From: Cyclobacteriaceae bacterium
GTDB taxonomy: Bacteria; Bacteroidota; Bacteroidia; Cytophagales; Cyclobacteriaceae
Assembly: GCA_019638235.1 (NCBI GenBank)
Contig: JAHBUE010000001.1
Coordinates: 1,040,492-1,104,491, forward strand
Direction of reading: 5' to 3'
DNA length: 64,000 nucleotides
The notes under the pieces are model-generated. The model had not been told where the DNA came from. It saw only the letters and a list, made by a program, of their open reading frames with translations, and did no database searches. Below, in pieces: positions 32,279-41,346 of this stretch. Numbering within the stretch: the first letter of the stretch is position 1; every line of letters begins with the position of its first letter. A program made the position numbers and the translations under genes.

Positions 32279-35224
32279 TTATCTCCTTTTCTTTAACGCT
32301 TCAGCTTCTTCTAAGGCAACAGCCGCGTAATTATCAAAACCCATGCGCGAAGCCTCTTTTGTATAGGCCATCCAAAGCCGGTAAGAAGTGGTGTTGATTT
32401 GCACCGCCTCTGCGAGAATACTGTAAGCCGTAAATTCATCCGGCTCCTGGTTGCTGAAAAACCGGGCAGCGGCAATTATTCCTTCTTCAAAAAACGGATT
32501 GTAATGCGCTAACAGCGAAAAACCCGCCCTCGCTTTTGCTACATCGCCATTGCGTTCATGCAGCAACGATTCGTAAAGAAGTTTTTCAAGCGATTGTTTG
32601 CGCGAAAAGGTAACAGCGCTGATCTCCTCTTCAAGCTGATCTAATTCTCCAAGCGCAGCTAATAATTTCAGTTTAGTATGATTTAGTTTGTTCGCAAGGT
32701 TAACATCAGATATTGTTAACGACATAGCCTGGTTCAAATAATCAACGGCTTTGATAACGCTGTTGAAATCTAATTGACGTTCTGCCATTTCAGCAAGGAC
32801 TGTTGCCTTGTAAGCATTATCTCCAAACGACTGAACAATACGCTCAAACAAAAGTGTATCTTTTACACTTACGCGGTACCGGCAAAATTGATATTTCTCC
32901 AGGTCGTTAAATGAAGCAACATCAACTGACGGGTTTAGTATTTTTTTAAGTTGCTTCCCTATCTCCCGAATATTGGTGTTGGCGTGGAGTATCAGCGAAT
33001 CGGCTTCTTCGAGCGCTTCTGAAAATTGTTGGGCTTCGGCAAGCGCCAGCACATTGTAAAGTCGCGCTTCTTTATAATTGTGTTGCACGGCAAAATTAAA
33101 ACTGGTAATGGCCAGCTCCGGGCTTCCCTGTTCCAGCGCCCACAAGCCGGCAATGTAGTTGAACTTGCCTTGCATAATTTCGCTCAAATAGCCCAACTCG
33201 CCCATTATCGAAAAGGCTTTGCTAACATTGTTTTGATGATAGTATGCCTGCGCCAGCGTGGCTTTAAGCGCTTCCTGGTAATCTGCATTGATTGAGTCGG
33301 CAATAATTTCTTCTGCCCGTTGCAAGGTTACGGTATCTAATGTTTTCAGGTTGTGCGCTAAGTAATTATTTAACAGTGTAGCCGAAGCTATGTCTAACTC
33401 TTTTTGTGCAAGCGGGTCAATCTTATGATTAAAAGATTGTTGTTGCAATGAGGCTACAGCCAGTGCGTTACCAATAGTTAACAACGAAGTGGCTTTGAAT
33501 TGCAGCAATAACGAATCGGACTGAACCGGCAAATACTCTTTACCTATCAGGGCAATAACGTTGGCCTCGGCAGTTTCTTTTGATACAGTGTTGTTTCGGG
33601 CAGCATCAAAGTAGAACAACGCAGAGTCAAGTTTGTGAATTTTTGAATACGCAAAGCCAAGATTGTTTTCTAATGGGCCGGAGCCGGGAAATTTTTGCAA
33701 CGCATTGGTAAATGAAGCGACAGACTCAAATGTTCTGCGTTCAGCCAAAAACAAATTGCCCTCATTGGCAAGTGAATATTCCGTTGGCCGGATGCCGTTG
33801 GCTAAGTTGTAATGGTTATAGGCTTTTTTAAGATTGTTTTTCCCTACTTCAAGTTGAGCCAACGTGTAATTCGAGCGGTTGTTCTGAAACCCGTAAGACC
33901 GGCCTTGCTGGTAGTATGCTTCTGCTATTGTTTGCTTATCCATCAATTCATATAAATCGCCTAAATGATTATAAAAACCCGACATGGCGTGATAGGCGTA
34001 TTCTTTCCAGTTTGAGTAAAACACAAAGGCGAGTGTAGCAATCAGCCCGGCAAAACGAAACGTGAAGTAAGGCATTCGGCTGGGCTTGTATAATACTTTC
34101 CAGGCGTTCAGGTTCTCGGCCATCATCAGCATAAAATTGGAGATGATATAAATGAGAAAAATACCGCCATAACCGATATGACTGAAGATGATTACATCGC
34201 GAATGATTTTAACTGCCGGGTCGTTGTGATTGCCTAACAAAAGCCCGCCTGTTAAAAAAGTAACACACCCCAATGCTACAATCAGGTATGCGCCCGAAGG
34301 GTTGAACGGAAGAATGTTATCGTACAGGTTTTCGCGATGACGAAAACCCCAAATGCCCAACAACGCTGACAGCGTAAGCAACAGGAAAAAGTTAATGTAA
34401 ATAAAATCCCAATCAATCAGTTTTTTTTCGTGCATATAGGCTAACACAAGATTTACCATATACACAACGCTGATAATAAAGAAGTGGCGTAAACTTTTTG
34501 AAGTTGCCGTGCCCGAACTTGTTACATAAACAAATGAAGCCGGAATTTCGTGGGCTATCATTAAAATAAAAATCACTGATAGAATTAGACCCGGCATATA
34601 CCCCGTAACAGCCATGTGTAAGAATGGGTATTCAACTCCCGCAAAGAAGTAAATGCCAAGTGCAAGCAAAATAGTGAGTATAGAAAACGTAAGCAGCCTG
34701 GTAATAAAAAACGTTGTAGGGCGCAGGCTGTTAAAATAAAAGCTAACCAGCGCAAATACCGAAATGATGACAATGGGAATGACCCTTCCTGGCAATTCAA
34801 ACAGGCGCAGCACCTCAAGACGCATGCTCACCATAAACAGAATGAACAACGCCATGCTGGCAAAATACCAGAATCGTTCAAGGGTAGTAATAAGCGTAAG
34901 CAACAGCACCGTGCATAAAACCAACCCGATAAGAAAAAAAATCGAAGCGTTTACATTGGGATGAATAACAGAGCCATTGAAATAGGAAAACGTCAGGTAG
35001 GATTCGATAGGGATTGAGATTTCAAAATTCCCAAGACTGAAGGCATGGCTTACGGATTCGCGGGTTTCCTGTTGATGGAAAACCATCCAGTCGGTTACCG
35101 CATCCGGCCCCTGTATGTATCCGGCCCAAAGAAATAAAATTGAAGCTACGAATAGGGCTATCAATCCATACCAGATAACCCGGTAGTCAATCGACCAATT
35201 TTTCCAGAACCAACGTGTTTGCAT
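32279..35224 (-). CDS. Large polytopic membrane protein with TPR C-terminal half
   Basis: 981 residues from ATG 35224; ATG 35239 is an alternative, whereas any start further upstream lies inside a MITE-like element. About residues 20-420 have around twelve membrane segments; residues 430-970 are tandem TPR-like helices (YNHLGDLYELMDKQTIAEAYYQQGRSYG, LENNLGFAYSKIHKLDSALFYFDAARN). The topology resembles O-antigen-ligase/polymerase-with-TPR or protein-assembly factors, but I see no catalytic motif. The function is unknown. Confidence 0.82.
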   Translation of the reverse strand: MQTRWFWKNWSIDYRVIWYGLIALFVASILFLWAGYIQGPDAVTDWMVFHQQETRESVSHAFSLGNFEISIPIESYLTFSYFNGSVIHPNVNASIFFLIGLVLCTVLLLTLITTLERFWYFASMALFILFMVSMRLEVLRLFELPGRVIPIVIISVFALVSFYFNSLRPTTFFITRLLTFSILTILLALGIYFFAGVEYPFLHMAVTGYMPGLILSVIFILMIAHEIPASFVYVTSSGTATSKSLRHFFIISVVYMVNLVLAYMHEKKLIDWDFIYINFFLLLTLSALLGIWGFRHRENLYDNILPFNPSGAYLIVALGCVTFLTGGLLLGNHNDPAVKIIRDVIIFSHIGYGGIFLIYIISNFMLMMAENLNAWKVLYKPSRMPYFTFRFAGLIATLAFVFYSNWKEYAYHAMSGFYNHLGDLYELMDKQTIAEAYYQQGRSYGFQNNRSNYTLAQLEVGKNNLKKAYNHYNLANGIRPTEYSLANEGNLFLAERRTFESVASFTNALQKFPGSGPLENNLGFAYSKIHKLDSALFYFDAARNNTVSKETAEANVIALIGKEYLPVQSDSLLLQFKATSLLTIGNALAVASLQQQSFNHKIDPLAQKELDIASATLLNNYLAHNLKTLDTVTLQRAEEIIADSINADYQEALKATLAQAYYHQNNVSKAFSIMGELGYLSEIMQGKFNYIAGLWALEQGSPELAITSFNFAVQHNYKEARLYNVLALAEAQQFSEALEEADSLILHANTNIREIGKQLKKILNPSVDVASFNDLEKYQFCRYRVSVKDTLLFERIVQSFGDNAYKATVLAEMAERQLDFNSVIKAVDYLNQAMSLTISDVNLANKLNHTKLKLLAALGELDQLEEEISAVTFSRKQSLEKLLYESLLHERNGDVAKARAGFSLLAHYNPFFEEGIIAAARFFSNQEPDEFTAYSILAEAVQINTTSYRLWMAYTKEASRMGFDNYAAVALEEAEALKKRR

Positions 35225-35241
35225 AGCTATTTTAATCATAA

Positions 35242-35368
35242 TGTTACACAAAACAGTTACCCGTCATTGCGAGCGACAGCGAAGCAATCCCCAACTTCAT
35301 ACTGAAAACGTCATTGCTTCGGTCGTTCCTCCCTCGCAATGATGTACTATTTATTGTTTTGCGTAACA
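35242..35368. repeat. MITE-like inverted-repeat element, copy 1
   Basis: 127 bp bounded by TGTTACACAAAACA and TGTTTTGCGTAACA (13 of 14 complementary). Inside are the inverted words GTCATTGCGAGCGACAGCG and the matching GGTCGTTCCTCCCTCGCAAT. It matches copy 2 (53394-53519) in reverse orientation over both ends. It abuts the start of the TPR gene. Confidence 0.8.
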
Positions 35369-35411
35369 CTTCTTATAATGAGCGGCAAGCTACAAATTTT
35401 GCGGATTACCC

Positions 35412-35699
35412 TTACTCAATCACTTTCGGAACCCGGAAATGATTACCATCGTGGTCGGGTGCGTTTTTCAGTGCATCGGCTTTGGTTAATTCCTGTTGCA
35501 CAACGTCTTCGCGAAAAGAATTCAATTCATGGCTCATGGATGTAAGCGGCTCAACGCCTTCGGTGTTTACCTCTTTTAACTTGTCAATCCACGCAATAAT
35601 GGCATTCATATCCTGCATGAGTTTTTCGGCTTCGTCATCCTTTATTTCAAGTCGGGCGAGGTGCGCAATTTTATCCAGCAATTCGCGTGTAATGTTCAT
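35412..35699 (-). CDS. gatC: Asp-tRNA(Asn)/Glu-tRNA(Gln) amidotransferase subunit C
   Basis: 95 residues. MNITRELLDKIAHLARLEIKDDEAEKL and the C-terminal LREDVVQQ-type belt (ELNSFREDVVQQELTKADALKNAPDHDGNHFRVPKVIE) are typical of GatC, which stabilises GatA/GatB in tRNA-dependent amidation. gatA and gatB are not in the window. It overlaps plsC by 4 bp, an odd but common separation of gat genes. Confidence 0.95.
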   Translation of the reverse strand: MNITRELLDKIAHLARLEIKDDEAEKLMQDMNAIIAWIDKLKEVNTEGVEPLTSMSHELNSFREDVVQQELTKADALKNAPDHDGNHFRVPKVIE

Positions 35700-36421
35700 T
35701 GGGTATACTTTTTTAACTCCTGCTCAATGATGCTGAAAACCTGTTCTTTCAGCGTCTTCACATCATCAGCCGTCATGCCGTTGGTTTCTATCGGCTCATG
35801 AAAAATTAACTTTACCGGTTTCCACCGGATTAGAAATTCTTCCGGGGGCAAAATTATCCAATTGTAGGGAATGGTTACCGGAACAATCGGAATTTGTTTT
35901 TCGATAGCAATACGAAATGCGCCATCCTTAAACCTGCCCATCACCGGTTCGCCCGTTGTTATAATTCCGCCTTCGGGATAAATCACTAAACTTTTTCCTT
36001 CATCAATTGCTTTCAACGAACGTTTAATGGTGTTCGCCCTACTATTCAGGTTGGCGCGGTCAACCGTAATGTGAAGTTTTTTATACATGAAGCCGAACAG
36101 CGGAATATGCTCCATGTCGTTCTTACCCACAAAAATGGCGTTGTGCGGATTCAGCCCCATAACCGGAATATCGGCATACGAGAAATGATTGGGGCAGAAA
36201 ATATATTGTTGATTGGGGTTGAGCTTTCCATACACCTCGCGTTTCCAAGGCAAGCCGATTAGCAGGAAGAAAATGTAAGCCCACCACCGGTTGAAAACAC
36301 CAACCAACTTATGTTGTGTTGGAAATAGAATGGGAATGAGCAGCAGGATAAAAAATACTAAGAATAGAACCGAGAACACCACTACAACATATCCCGTATA
36401 TAACATTCGGAAAATCTTCAT
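35696..36421 (-). CDS. 1-acyl-sn-glycerol-3-phosphate acyltransferase (PlsC family)
   Basis: 241 residues. An N-terminal membrane helix precedes the acyltransferase motifs: PNHFSYADIP (H-x4-D), the FVGKNDMEHIPLFG block, and VIYPEGGIIT (the EGT-like glycerophosphate-binding motif). It makes phosphatidic acid at the inner membrane. It overlaps gatC by 4 bp, and the thioesterase gene ends 9 bp upstream. Confidence 0.93.
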   Translation of the reverse strand: MKIFRMLYTGYVVVVFSVLFLVFFILLLIPILFPTQHKLVGVFNRWWAYIFFLLIGLPWKREVYGKLNPNQQYIFCPNHFSYADIPVMGLNPHNAIFVGKNDMEHIPLFGFMYKKLHITVDRANLNSRANTIKRSLKAIDEGKSLVIYPEGGIITTGEPVMGRFKDGAFRIAIEKQIPIVPVTIPYNWIILPPEEFLIRWKPVKLIFHEPIETNGMTADDVKTLKEQVFSIIEQELKKYTQ

Positions 36422-36430
36422 GATAGTTCC

Positions 36431-36988
36431 TTACAGGTTTGTGTTCAGTACACACCTTTCATTTTTCAGAATGTCGTGGGCGCGTTCTACTTCAATATGC
36501 GATTTGGCATCGTCCATTCGCTCGCGAACGGCATTTTTGATTTCTTTCATGCGCATAGCTTCGATAAAGCGTTTCACATCTTCACTATTTTCAAGAATCA
36601 GTTTTGGTACCGGTGTGGGCTTGTCGTTATCATCTTTTGCAACCATAGTAAAAAAAGATGAATTGGTGTGTTTTGTCACGTGCGTCTTTACATTTAATGC
36701 CTCTACCCGAATGCCGATTACCATAGACGACCGGCCAACATAATTTACAGAGCCGTGCAGGGAAACCAATTCGCCTACTTCCACCGGCTGAAGAAATTCA
36801 ACTTTATCAACAGTAACCGTTACGCAATACGTGCCGGAGTGTTTACTTGCGCAGGCATACGCCACCTTATCCATCAGCGAAAGCAAAATGCCCCCATGAA
36901 TTTTTCCACCAAAGTTGGCATAAGCCGGTATCATCAACTCGGTAATGGTTGTTTGCGAATAGTGTACGGGCAGGGCTTCATCAATCAT
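36431..36988 (-). CDS. Acyl-CoA thioesterase, hotdog fold (YciA/BFIT-like)
   Basis: 185 residues. Hotdog core: MIPAYANFGGKIHGGILLSLMDKVAYACASKHSG (N..G..HGG and the D catalytic region) and VTVDKVEFLQPVEVGELV. The C-terminal 60 residues add a helical extension (VKRFIEAMRMKEIKNAVRERMDDAKSH). It hydrolyses acyl-CoAs in the cytoplasm and fits with the adjacent plsC in lipid metabolism. Confidence 0.9.
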   Translation of the reverse strand: MIDEALPVHYSQTTITELMIPAYANFGGKIHGGILLSLMDKVAYACASKHSGTYCVTVTVDKVEFLQPVEVGELVSLHGSVNYVGRSSMVIGIRVEALNVKTHVTKHTNSSFFTMVAKDDNDKPTPVPKLILENSEDVKRFIEAMRMKEIKNAVRERMDDAKSHIEVERAHDILKNERCVLNTNL

Positions 36989-37035
36989 AGCTATCAGTTT
37001 AAGAAAATGAAGATAAGAGAATCCTGAAAATTGTC

Positions 37036-38400
37036 CTACTCTGCCGGTGAAGAAGTGCGTAGTAACTTTTTACTCAACACATTAAAGCGTATAAACATAG
37101 CCGTTGCGGTAATGGTTAACCCGATTAATAAGCCCATCCATACACCGATTGCGCCATACTCCAGTTTAAAACTGAACCAGTAGCCAAGCGGTAAGCTGAT
37201 TACCCAATAGGCTACAAAAATCATCAGAGAAGGAATTTTTACATCCTGCAATCCGCGCAAAGCACCGGCACACACCACCTGGGCGCCATCACTGATTTGA
37301 AATAAACCCGCTATTATCAACAAAGGAGCTGCAATCGCGAACACTTCCACATTTTCAACATAAAGTGCGGGTAAAAAATGACGACCGGCAATAAAAAGTA
37401 TGGCCCAGGCGCTCATAAAAATCAGTGCAAGCGTAAGCAGTGAGTAGGCGGCCAGTCGCAGGTTTGGAATATCCTGGCGGCCCAACTGATTGCCCACACG
37501 AATAGTGGCGGCAATAGCAAGCCCGGAAGTAGTCATGTAACTTACGGTAGCTAAGTTAATGGCAATTTGGTGAGCGGCTAATGCTGAGGTGCCAAGCCAA
37601 CCCATCATTATGGCCGAGAAGCCAAAGGCGCTTACTTCAAAAGTATATTGCATACCGGCCGGTATGCCGATGTGCAACATTTTATAGATAAGTTTTTTAG
37701 AATAGTTGCCTATGGCGAAACCAGCGCGGTAAATCCGGGTGCGGAATCCGTAAAAAATGTATGCGGCCATCCACAACGCCATGATTACGCGCGCAATGAA
37801 GGTAGCCCATCCGGCACCGTTCAGCCCTAATTCAGGAAAGCCAAAATTTCCATAGATGAGCAAGTAGTTCAACACAATGTTAATCAGGTTAGAGCAAATC
37901 ACGACAACCATCGAAACGCGGGTGAGTGACAACCCTTCGGCAAATTCGCGGAATGTTTGAAAGAACATCAGCGGGATTATGGATAAGGCCGTAATGTTCA
38001 GGTAAGGAATAGCCAGCATCACCACTTCCTCCGGTTGATTCATAAAATGAAGCAATTGCCCTCCTGATGAAATAATGATGAACAGGATTATTCCGGCAAT
38101 GATGTTAATTAAAAACCCGTGACGCAGGGCGTCAACAATTTTTTCTTTATTCCCCTCACCATCAGCGGAAGCCACAAGGGGTGTAATGGCATAAGAAATG
38201 CCAATACCAAACGTTAATATCAAATGAAAAACAACATTCGCCAGCGATGCTGCCGCCAATGGAGTAGCACCGAGCCGTCCAACCATTATGCTGTCGGCAA
38301 CACCCACTAAGGTATGGCCTAATTGCGAAAACATAATGGGGTACCCCAGCAGGAACCCGGTTTTCATGTGAGCAAAGAATGAAGTGCGCTGCACTGTCAC
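37036..38400 (-). CDS. MATE family multidrug/cation antiporter
   Basis: 454 residues, twelve membrane helices in two MatE repeats (YPIMFSQLGHTLVGVADSIMVGRLG and GIPAGMQYTFEVSAFGFSAIMMGWLG). It exports organic cations or metabolites using an ion gradient, with the substrate unknown. It overlaps the NUDIX gene by 4 bp (start 38400 within its stop), so the two are co-translated. Confidence 0.94.
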   Translation of the reverse strand: MTVQRTSFFAHMKTGFLLGYPIMFSQLGHTLVGVADSIMVGRLGATPLAAASLANVVFHLILTFGIGISYAITPLVASADGEGNKEKIVDALRHGFLINIIAGIILFIIISSGGQLLHFMNQPEEVVMLAIPYLNITALSIIPLMFFQTFREFAEGLSLTRVSMVVVICSNLINIVLNYLLIYGNFGFPELGLNGAGWATFIARVIMALWMAAYIFYGFRTRIYRAGFAIGNYSKKLIYKMLHIGIPAGMQYTFEVSAFGFSAIMMGWLGTSALAAHQIAINLATVSYMTTSGLAIAATIRVGNQLGRQDIPNLRLAAYSLLTLALIFMSAWAILFIAGRHFLPALYVENVEVFAIAAPLLIIAGLFQISDGAQVVCAGALRGLQDVKIPSLMIFVAYWVISLPLGYWFSFKLEYGAIGVWMGLLIGLTITATAMFIRFNVLSKKLLRTSSPAE

Positions 38401-38942
38401 AATTGTTTTATTCGTGCAACTTTCAGCAGGCCGGCCATGCTGATGCTGTCAGTTATTTTTCCTTCCATCACCATAGTTACGGCTTCCTGTAAAGATAGTT
38501 TTTTAACCACCAGGTCGGCTTCTGTTTCTTCGCGTTCATCCTCGCCTTGTGTTAAATCTTCGGCAAGAAAAATAAATCCCTCTTCATCTGTTACCGAGTT
38601 TGATGTGTGAATGCGCATCAGTAATGTCCACTTGTTTGCCGTTAAACCGGTTTCTTCTTTTAGTTCGCGCTTGGCGGCCTCTAAGGGTGCGGTATCAAAG
38701 GCTCCGCCTCCTTCCGGAATTTCCCAGGAGTATTCGTTTAATGTGTATCGATATTGCCCCACTAACCAGGTATTGTTTTGTGCATCAAGTGGAATAACGC
38801 CAACAGCTTTATTTTTGAAATGGACTTTTCCGTATATACCCTTTCCCCCGGCAGGGTTGAGCACGTTATGTTCCGTAACCCGAATCCATTTATTGTCATA
38901 CACTTCTTTGGTTGAAAGGGTTTTCCAGGGATTGTTATTCAT
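38397..38942 (-). CDS. NUDIX hydrolase (ADP-ribose pyrophosphatase-like)
   Basis: 181 residues. The Nudix box is complete at about residues 78-100: G-GGAFDTAPLEAAKRELKEETGL fits GX5EX7REUXEEXGU, and the preceding LVGQYRYTLNEYSWEIPEG is the ADP-ribose pyrophosphatase type. It hydrolyses nucleoside diphosphate derivatives such as ADP-ribose; the precise substrate is not fixed by sequence. Confidence 0.92.
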   Translation of the reverse strand: MNNNPWKTLSTKEVYDNKWIRVTEHNVLNPAGGKGIYGKVHFKNKAVGVIPLDAQNNTWLVGQYRYTLNEYSWEIPEGGGAFDTAPLEAAKRELKEETGLTANKWTLLMRIHTSNSVTDEEGFIFLAEDLTQGEDEREETEADLVVKKLSLQEAVTMVMEGKITDSISMAGLLKVARIKQL

Positions 38943-39038
38943 ATTTTCAGAATGTTTGGGTCAATATTCAAAATTATATTGATAAATGCCTATGGGTCTT
39001 GAATTTTGATTTTTGAATCGTGATTTTTGAACTACTCT

Positions 39039-39647
39039 ATGCCCAAACTACGCTCATCTTTTACGAAACATTTGATAGAAGCCGGTTGCGATGAAGCCGG
39101 TCGAGGTTGCCTGGCAGGGCCGGTAGTGGCGGCAGCGGTTATCCTTCCTAAAAAATACAGGCACAAAAAACTTACCGATTCAAAACAACTCTCCGCAGCG
39201 GAGCGGTTCGCGTTGCGCGAAGATATTATCCGCGATGCAGAAGCCTGGGCGGTAGCGGAAGTTTCGCACATAGAAATTGACGACATCAATATTTTAAATG
39301 CGTCATTCAAAGCCATGCACCTTGCAGTCGATCGACTGGCTGTTCGTCCGCAGTTGCTGTTGATTGACGGCAACCGGTTTAAACCCTATGCCGATGTTCC
39401 GCATGAGTGCATTGTAAAAGGCGATGGAAAGTTTCTTTCCATAGCAGCCGCAAGCGTATTGGCCAAAACCTACCGCGATGAGTTGATGCAAAAGTTGTCC
39501 GCGAACTACCCGGGGTATGGATGGGAAACAAATGTTGGTTATCCAACACCGGCTCATCGCAAAGGAATTAAGTTATTGGGTATAACTCCATATCACCGAA
39601 AATCCTTTCAGCTTTTACCGGCCCAACTCGAATTGTTTGAATCCTGA
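39039..39647 (+). CDS. rnhB: Ribonuclease HII
   Basis: 202 residues from ATG 39039 (a TTG four codons upstream is weaker). It removes RNA from RNA-DNA hybrids and misincorporated ribonucleotides. Active site: D18/E19 in CDEAGRGCLAGPV, the LLIDGNRF Asp, and the KGDGKFLSIAAASVLAKTYRD block. Length is normal. It is followed directly by the DUF3667 gene. Confidence 0.96.
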   Translation: MPKLRSSFTKHLIEAGCDEAGRGCLAGPVVAAAVILPKKYRHKKLTDSKQLSAAERFALREDIIRDAEAWAVAEVSHIEIDDINILNASFKAMHLAVDRLAVRPQLLLIDGNRFKPYADVPHECIVKGDGKFLSIAAASVLAKTYRDELMQKLSANYPGYGWETNVGYPTPAHRKGIKLLGITPYHRKSFQLLPAQLELFES

Positions 39648-39651
39648 AGCT

Positions 39652-40530
39652 ATGATGAAAAAGCGCACCGATGTATTCGACTACGGGCAACAACGTACCT
39701 GCCCCACATGCAGCAATATATTCTCCGGTAAATTCTGTAACCGGTGTGGGGAGAAAGTGATTGACCAGCGTGAGCGATCCATTCGTCATTTCCTGGCAGA
39801 AATAGTGAATGCCTTTACTTTTTTGGATGGAAAATTTCCACGCTCGATTAAAACCGTTCTGGTTTCTCCGGGTAAACTTTCTTTTGATGTTGTTCGGGGT
39901 ATAAAGATTCCGTACATGAAGCCTGTTTCATTATTTTTCGTGGCCAACTTCCTGTACTTTTTGTTTCCGTTGTTTGAAGCATTTAATACTTCGCTGAATT
40001 CTCAACTCAAGTATCAGCAATATAGTGAGTGGGTGCAGCAATTGGTTGACCGGAAAATTGAAAACCGGGGTATAACCTTTTCAGAATTTGAGTTACGGTA
40101 TAACGAGAGCTCAACCAGTAAGGCAAAGCTTATGTTGGTAGTTGTTGTATTTCTTTTTTCCATTGTATTGTCGGTAATTAATTTTTCACGGAACGCCTAT
40201 TATGCCGACCATCTTACCGTGTCGTTTGAATTTATGGCGTACACACTCTTGTTTACAACTATTTCGCTGTCTGTTCTTTTGGTTTTAGTCGTCCGGCTGG
40301 GGGTGATTTTTGAAACGGATTTAACCTGGATTTTGTATGATGAAAAATTGTTGCTACTTCCTTTGATTTTTGTGTTTACATTGTATTTTCTGTACCGGAT
40401 GCAGGTAAAATTTTATACAAGCAAGTGGTGGATTGCTGCCGTGAAAGCCTTGCTGTTGTTTTTCGGATTTACCTTAGTGGTAACCGTATACCGCTTTATT
40501 TTATTCTTTGTTACGTTTTGGACAATCTGA
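39652..40530 (+). CDS. DUF3667 membrane protein with zinc-ribbon
   Basis: 292 residues from ATG 39652 (ATG 39655 also possible). The N-terminus has CPTCSNIFSGKFCNRCGEK, a CxxC-x8-CxxC zinc-ribbon, and RSIRHFLAEIVNAFTFLDGKFPRSIKTVLVSPGKLSFDVVRG, the DUF3667 core. Five or so membrane helices follow. The function is unknown; the family is almost confined to Bacteroidota and some Proteobacteria. Confidence 0.88.
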   Translation: MMKKRTDVFDYGQQRTCPTCSNIFSGKFCNRCGEKVIDQRERSIRHFLAEIVNAFTFLDGKFPRSIKTVLVSPGKLSFDVVRGIKIPYMKPVSLFFVANFLYFLFPLFEAFNTSLNSQLKYQQYSEWVQQLVDRKIENRGITFSEFELRYNESSTSKAKLMLVVVVFLFSIVLSVINFSRNAYYADHLTVSFEFMAYTLLFTTISLSVLLVLVVRLGVIFETDLTWILYDEKLLLLPLIFVFTLYFLYRMQVKFYTSKWWIAAVKALLLFFGFTLVVTVYRFILFFVTFWTI

Positions 40531-40581
40531 TACTGAACTTCTTATGAGGAATCTGAGTTTGCACTTAAACGAGATTAGATT

Positions 40582-41346
40582 ATGTGTTTGATATTTCTCG
40601 CCCTCAATCAACATCCTGATTACAAGCTGGTGATTGCCGCCAACCGTGATGAGTTTTATAAACGCAAAACAGTACCCGCTCATTTTTGGGAAGAGCAGCC
40701 CCATATTCTTGGCGGCCGCGATTTGGAAGCGGGCGGCACCTGGATGGGTATATCCAGGCAGGGTAAGATCAGCATGGTTACAAATTACCGCGATCTCAAA
40801 AACCTGAAACAGGTAGCGCCTTCGCGCGGGCAATTGGTTTCGGATTATTTATTAAATGGCGATAAACCGGATGAGTTTTTACAAACAGTAGCGCAGCACG
40901 GTCATGATTATAACGGATTCAATCTTGTGTTGGGTTATCCTGACGAACTGCATTATTATTCAAACTATGGAAACGGTGTTGAGCGTGTGCCGGAAGGTAT
41001 TCATGGATTAAGCAATCATTTGCTGAACACACCCTGGCCGAAAGTAGAAAAAGGCAAGAAAAAATTTTCTGCGGTACTTGAATCGAAAGCCATCAATACA
41101 AATCATCTTTTCGATTTGTTGTACGATGACCAACTTGCCCAGGATAATCAGTTGCCCGATACCGGTGTTAGCCTGGAGTTTGAACGTGTACTTTCGTCCA
41201 TGTTTATAAAAAGTCCCGGTTATGGTACACGGTGCTCAACCGTTTTGCTGGTTGACCGTGGTAATAATGTGCAGTTTACCGAGCGCGTTTACAATGTAAA
41301 CACACCCGGTTATTCAACACACGAATTCAGTTTTGCCATTGAATGA
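40582..41346 (+). CDS. NRDE / TANGO2-like protein
   Basis: 254 residues. MCLIFLALN with a Cys at position 2 and the AANRDEFYKR motif (the NRDE name-giver), then GGTWMGISRQGKISMVTNYRD, define the family. A Cys2 nucleophile suggests an N-terminal nucleophile hydrolase fold. The function is not established in bacteria; the eukaryotic TANGO2 affects haem and lipid handling. The stop abuts the stop of the convergent giant gene with no spacer. Confidence 0.93.
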   Translation: MCLIFLALNQHPDYKLVIAANRDEFYKRKTVPAHFWEEQPHILGGRDLEAGGTWMGISRQGKISMVTNYRDLKNLKQVAPSRGQLVSDYLLNGDKPDEFLQTVAQHGHDYNGFNLVLGYPDELHYYSNYGNGVERVPEGIHGLSNHLLNTPWPKVEKGKKKFSAVLESKAINTNHLFDLLYDDQLAQDNQLPDTGVSLEFERVLSSMFIKSPGYGTRCSTVLLVDRGNNVQFTERVYNVNTPGYSTHEFSFAIE

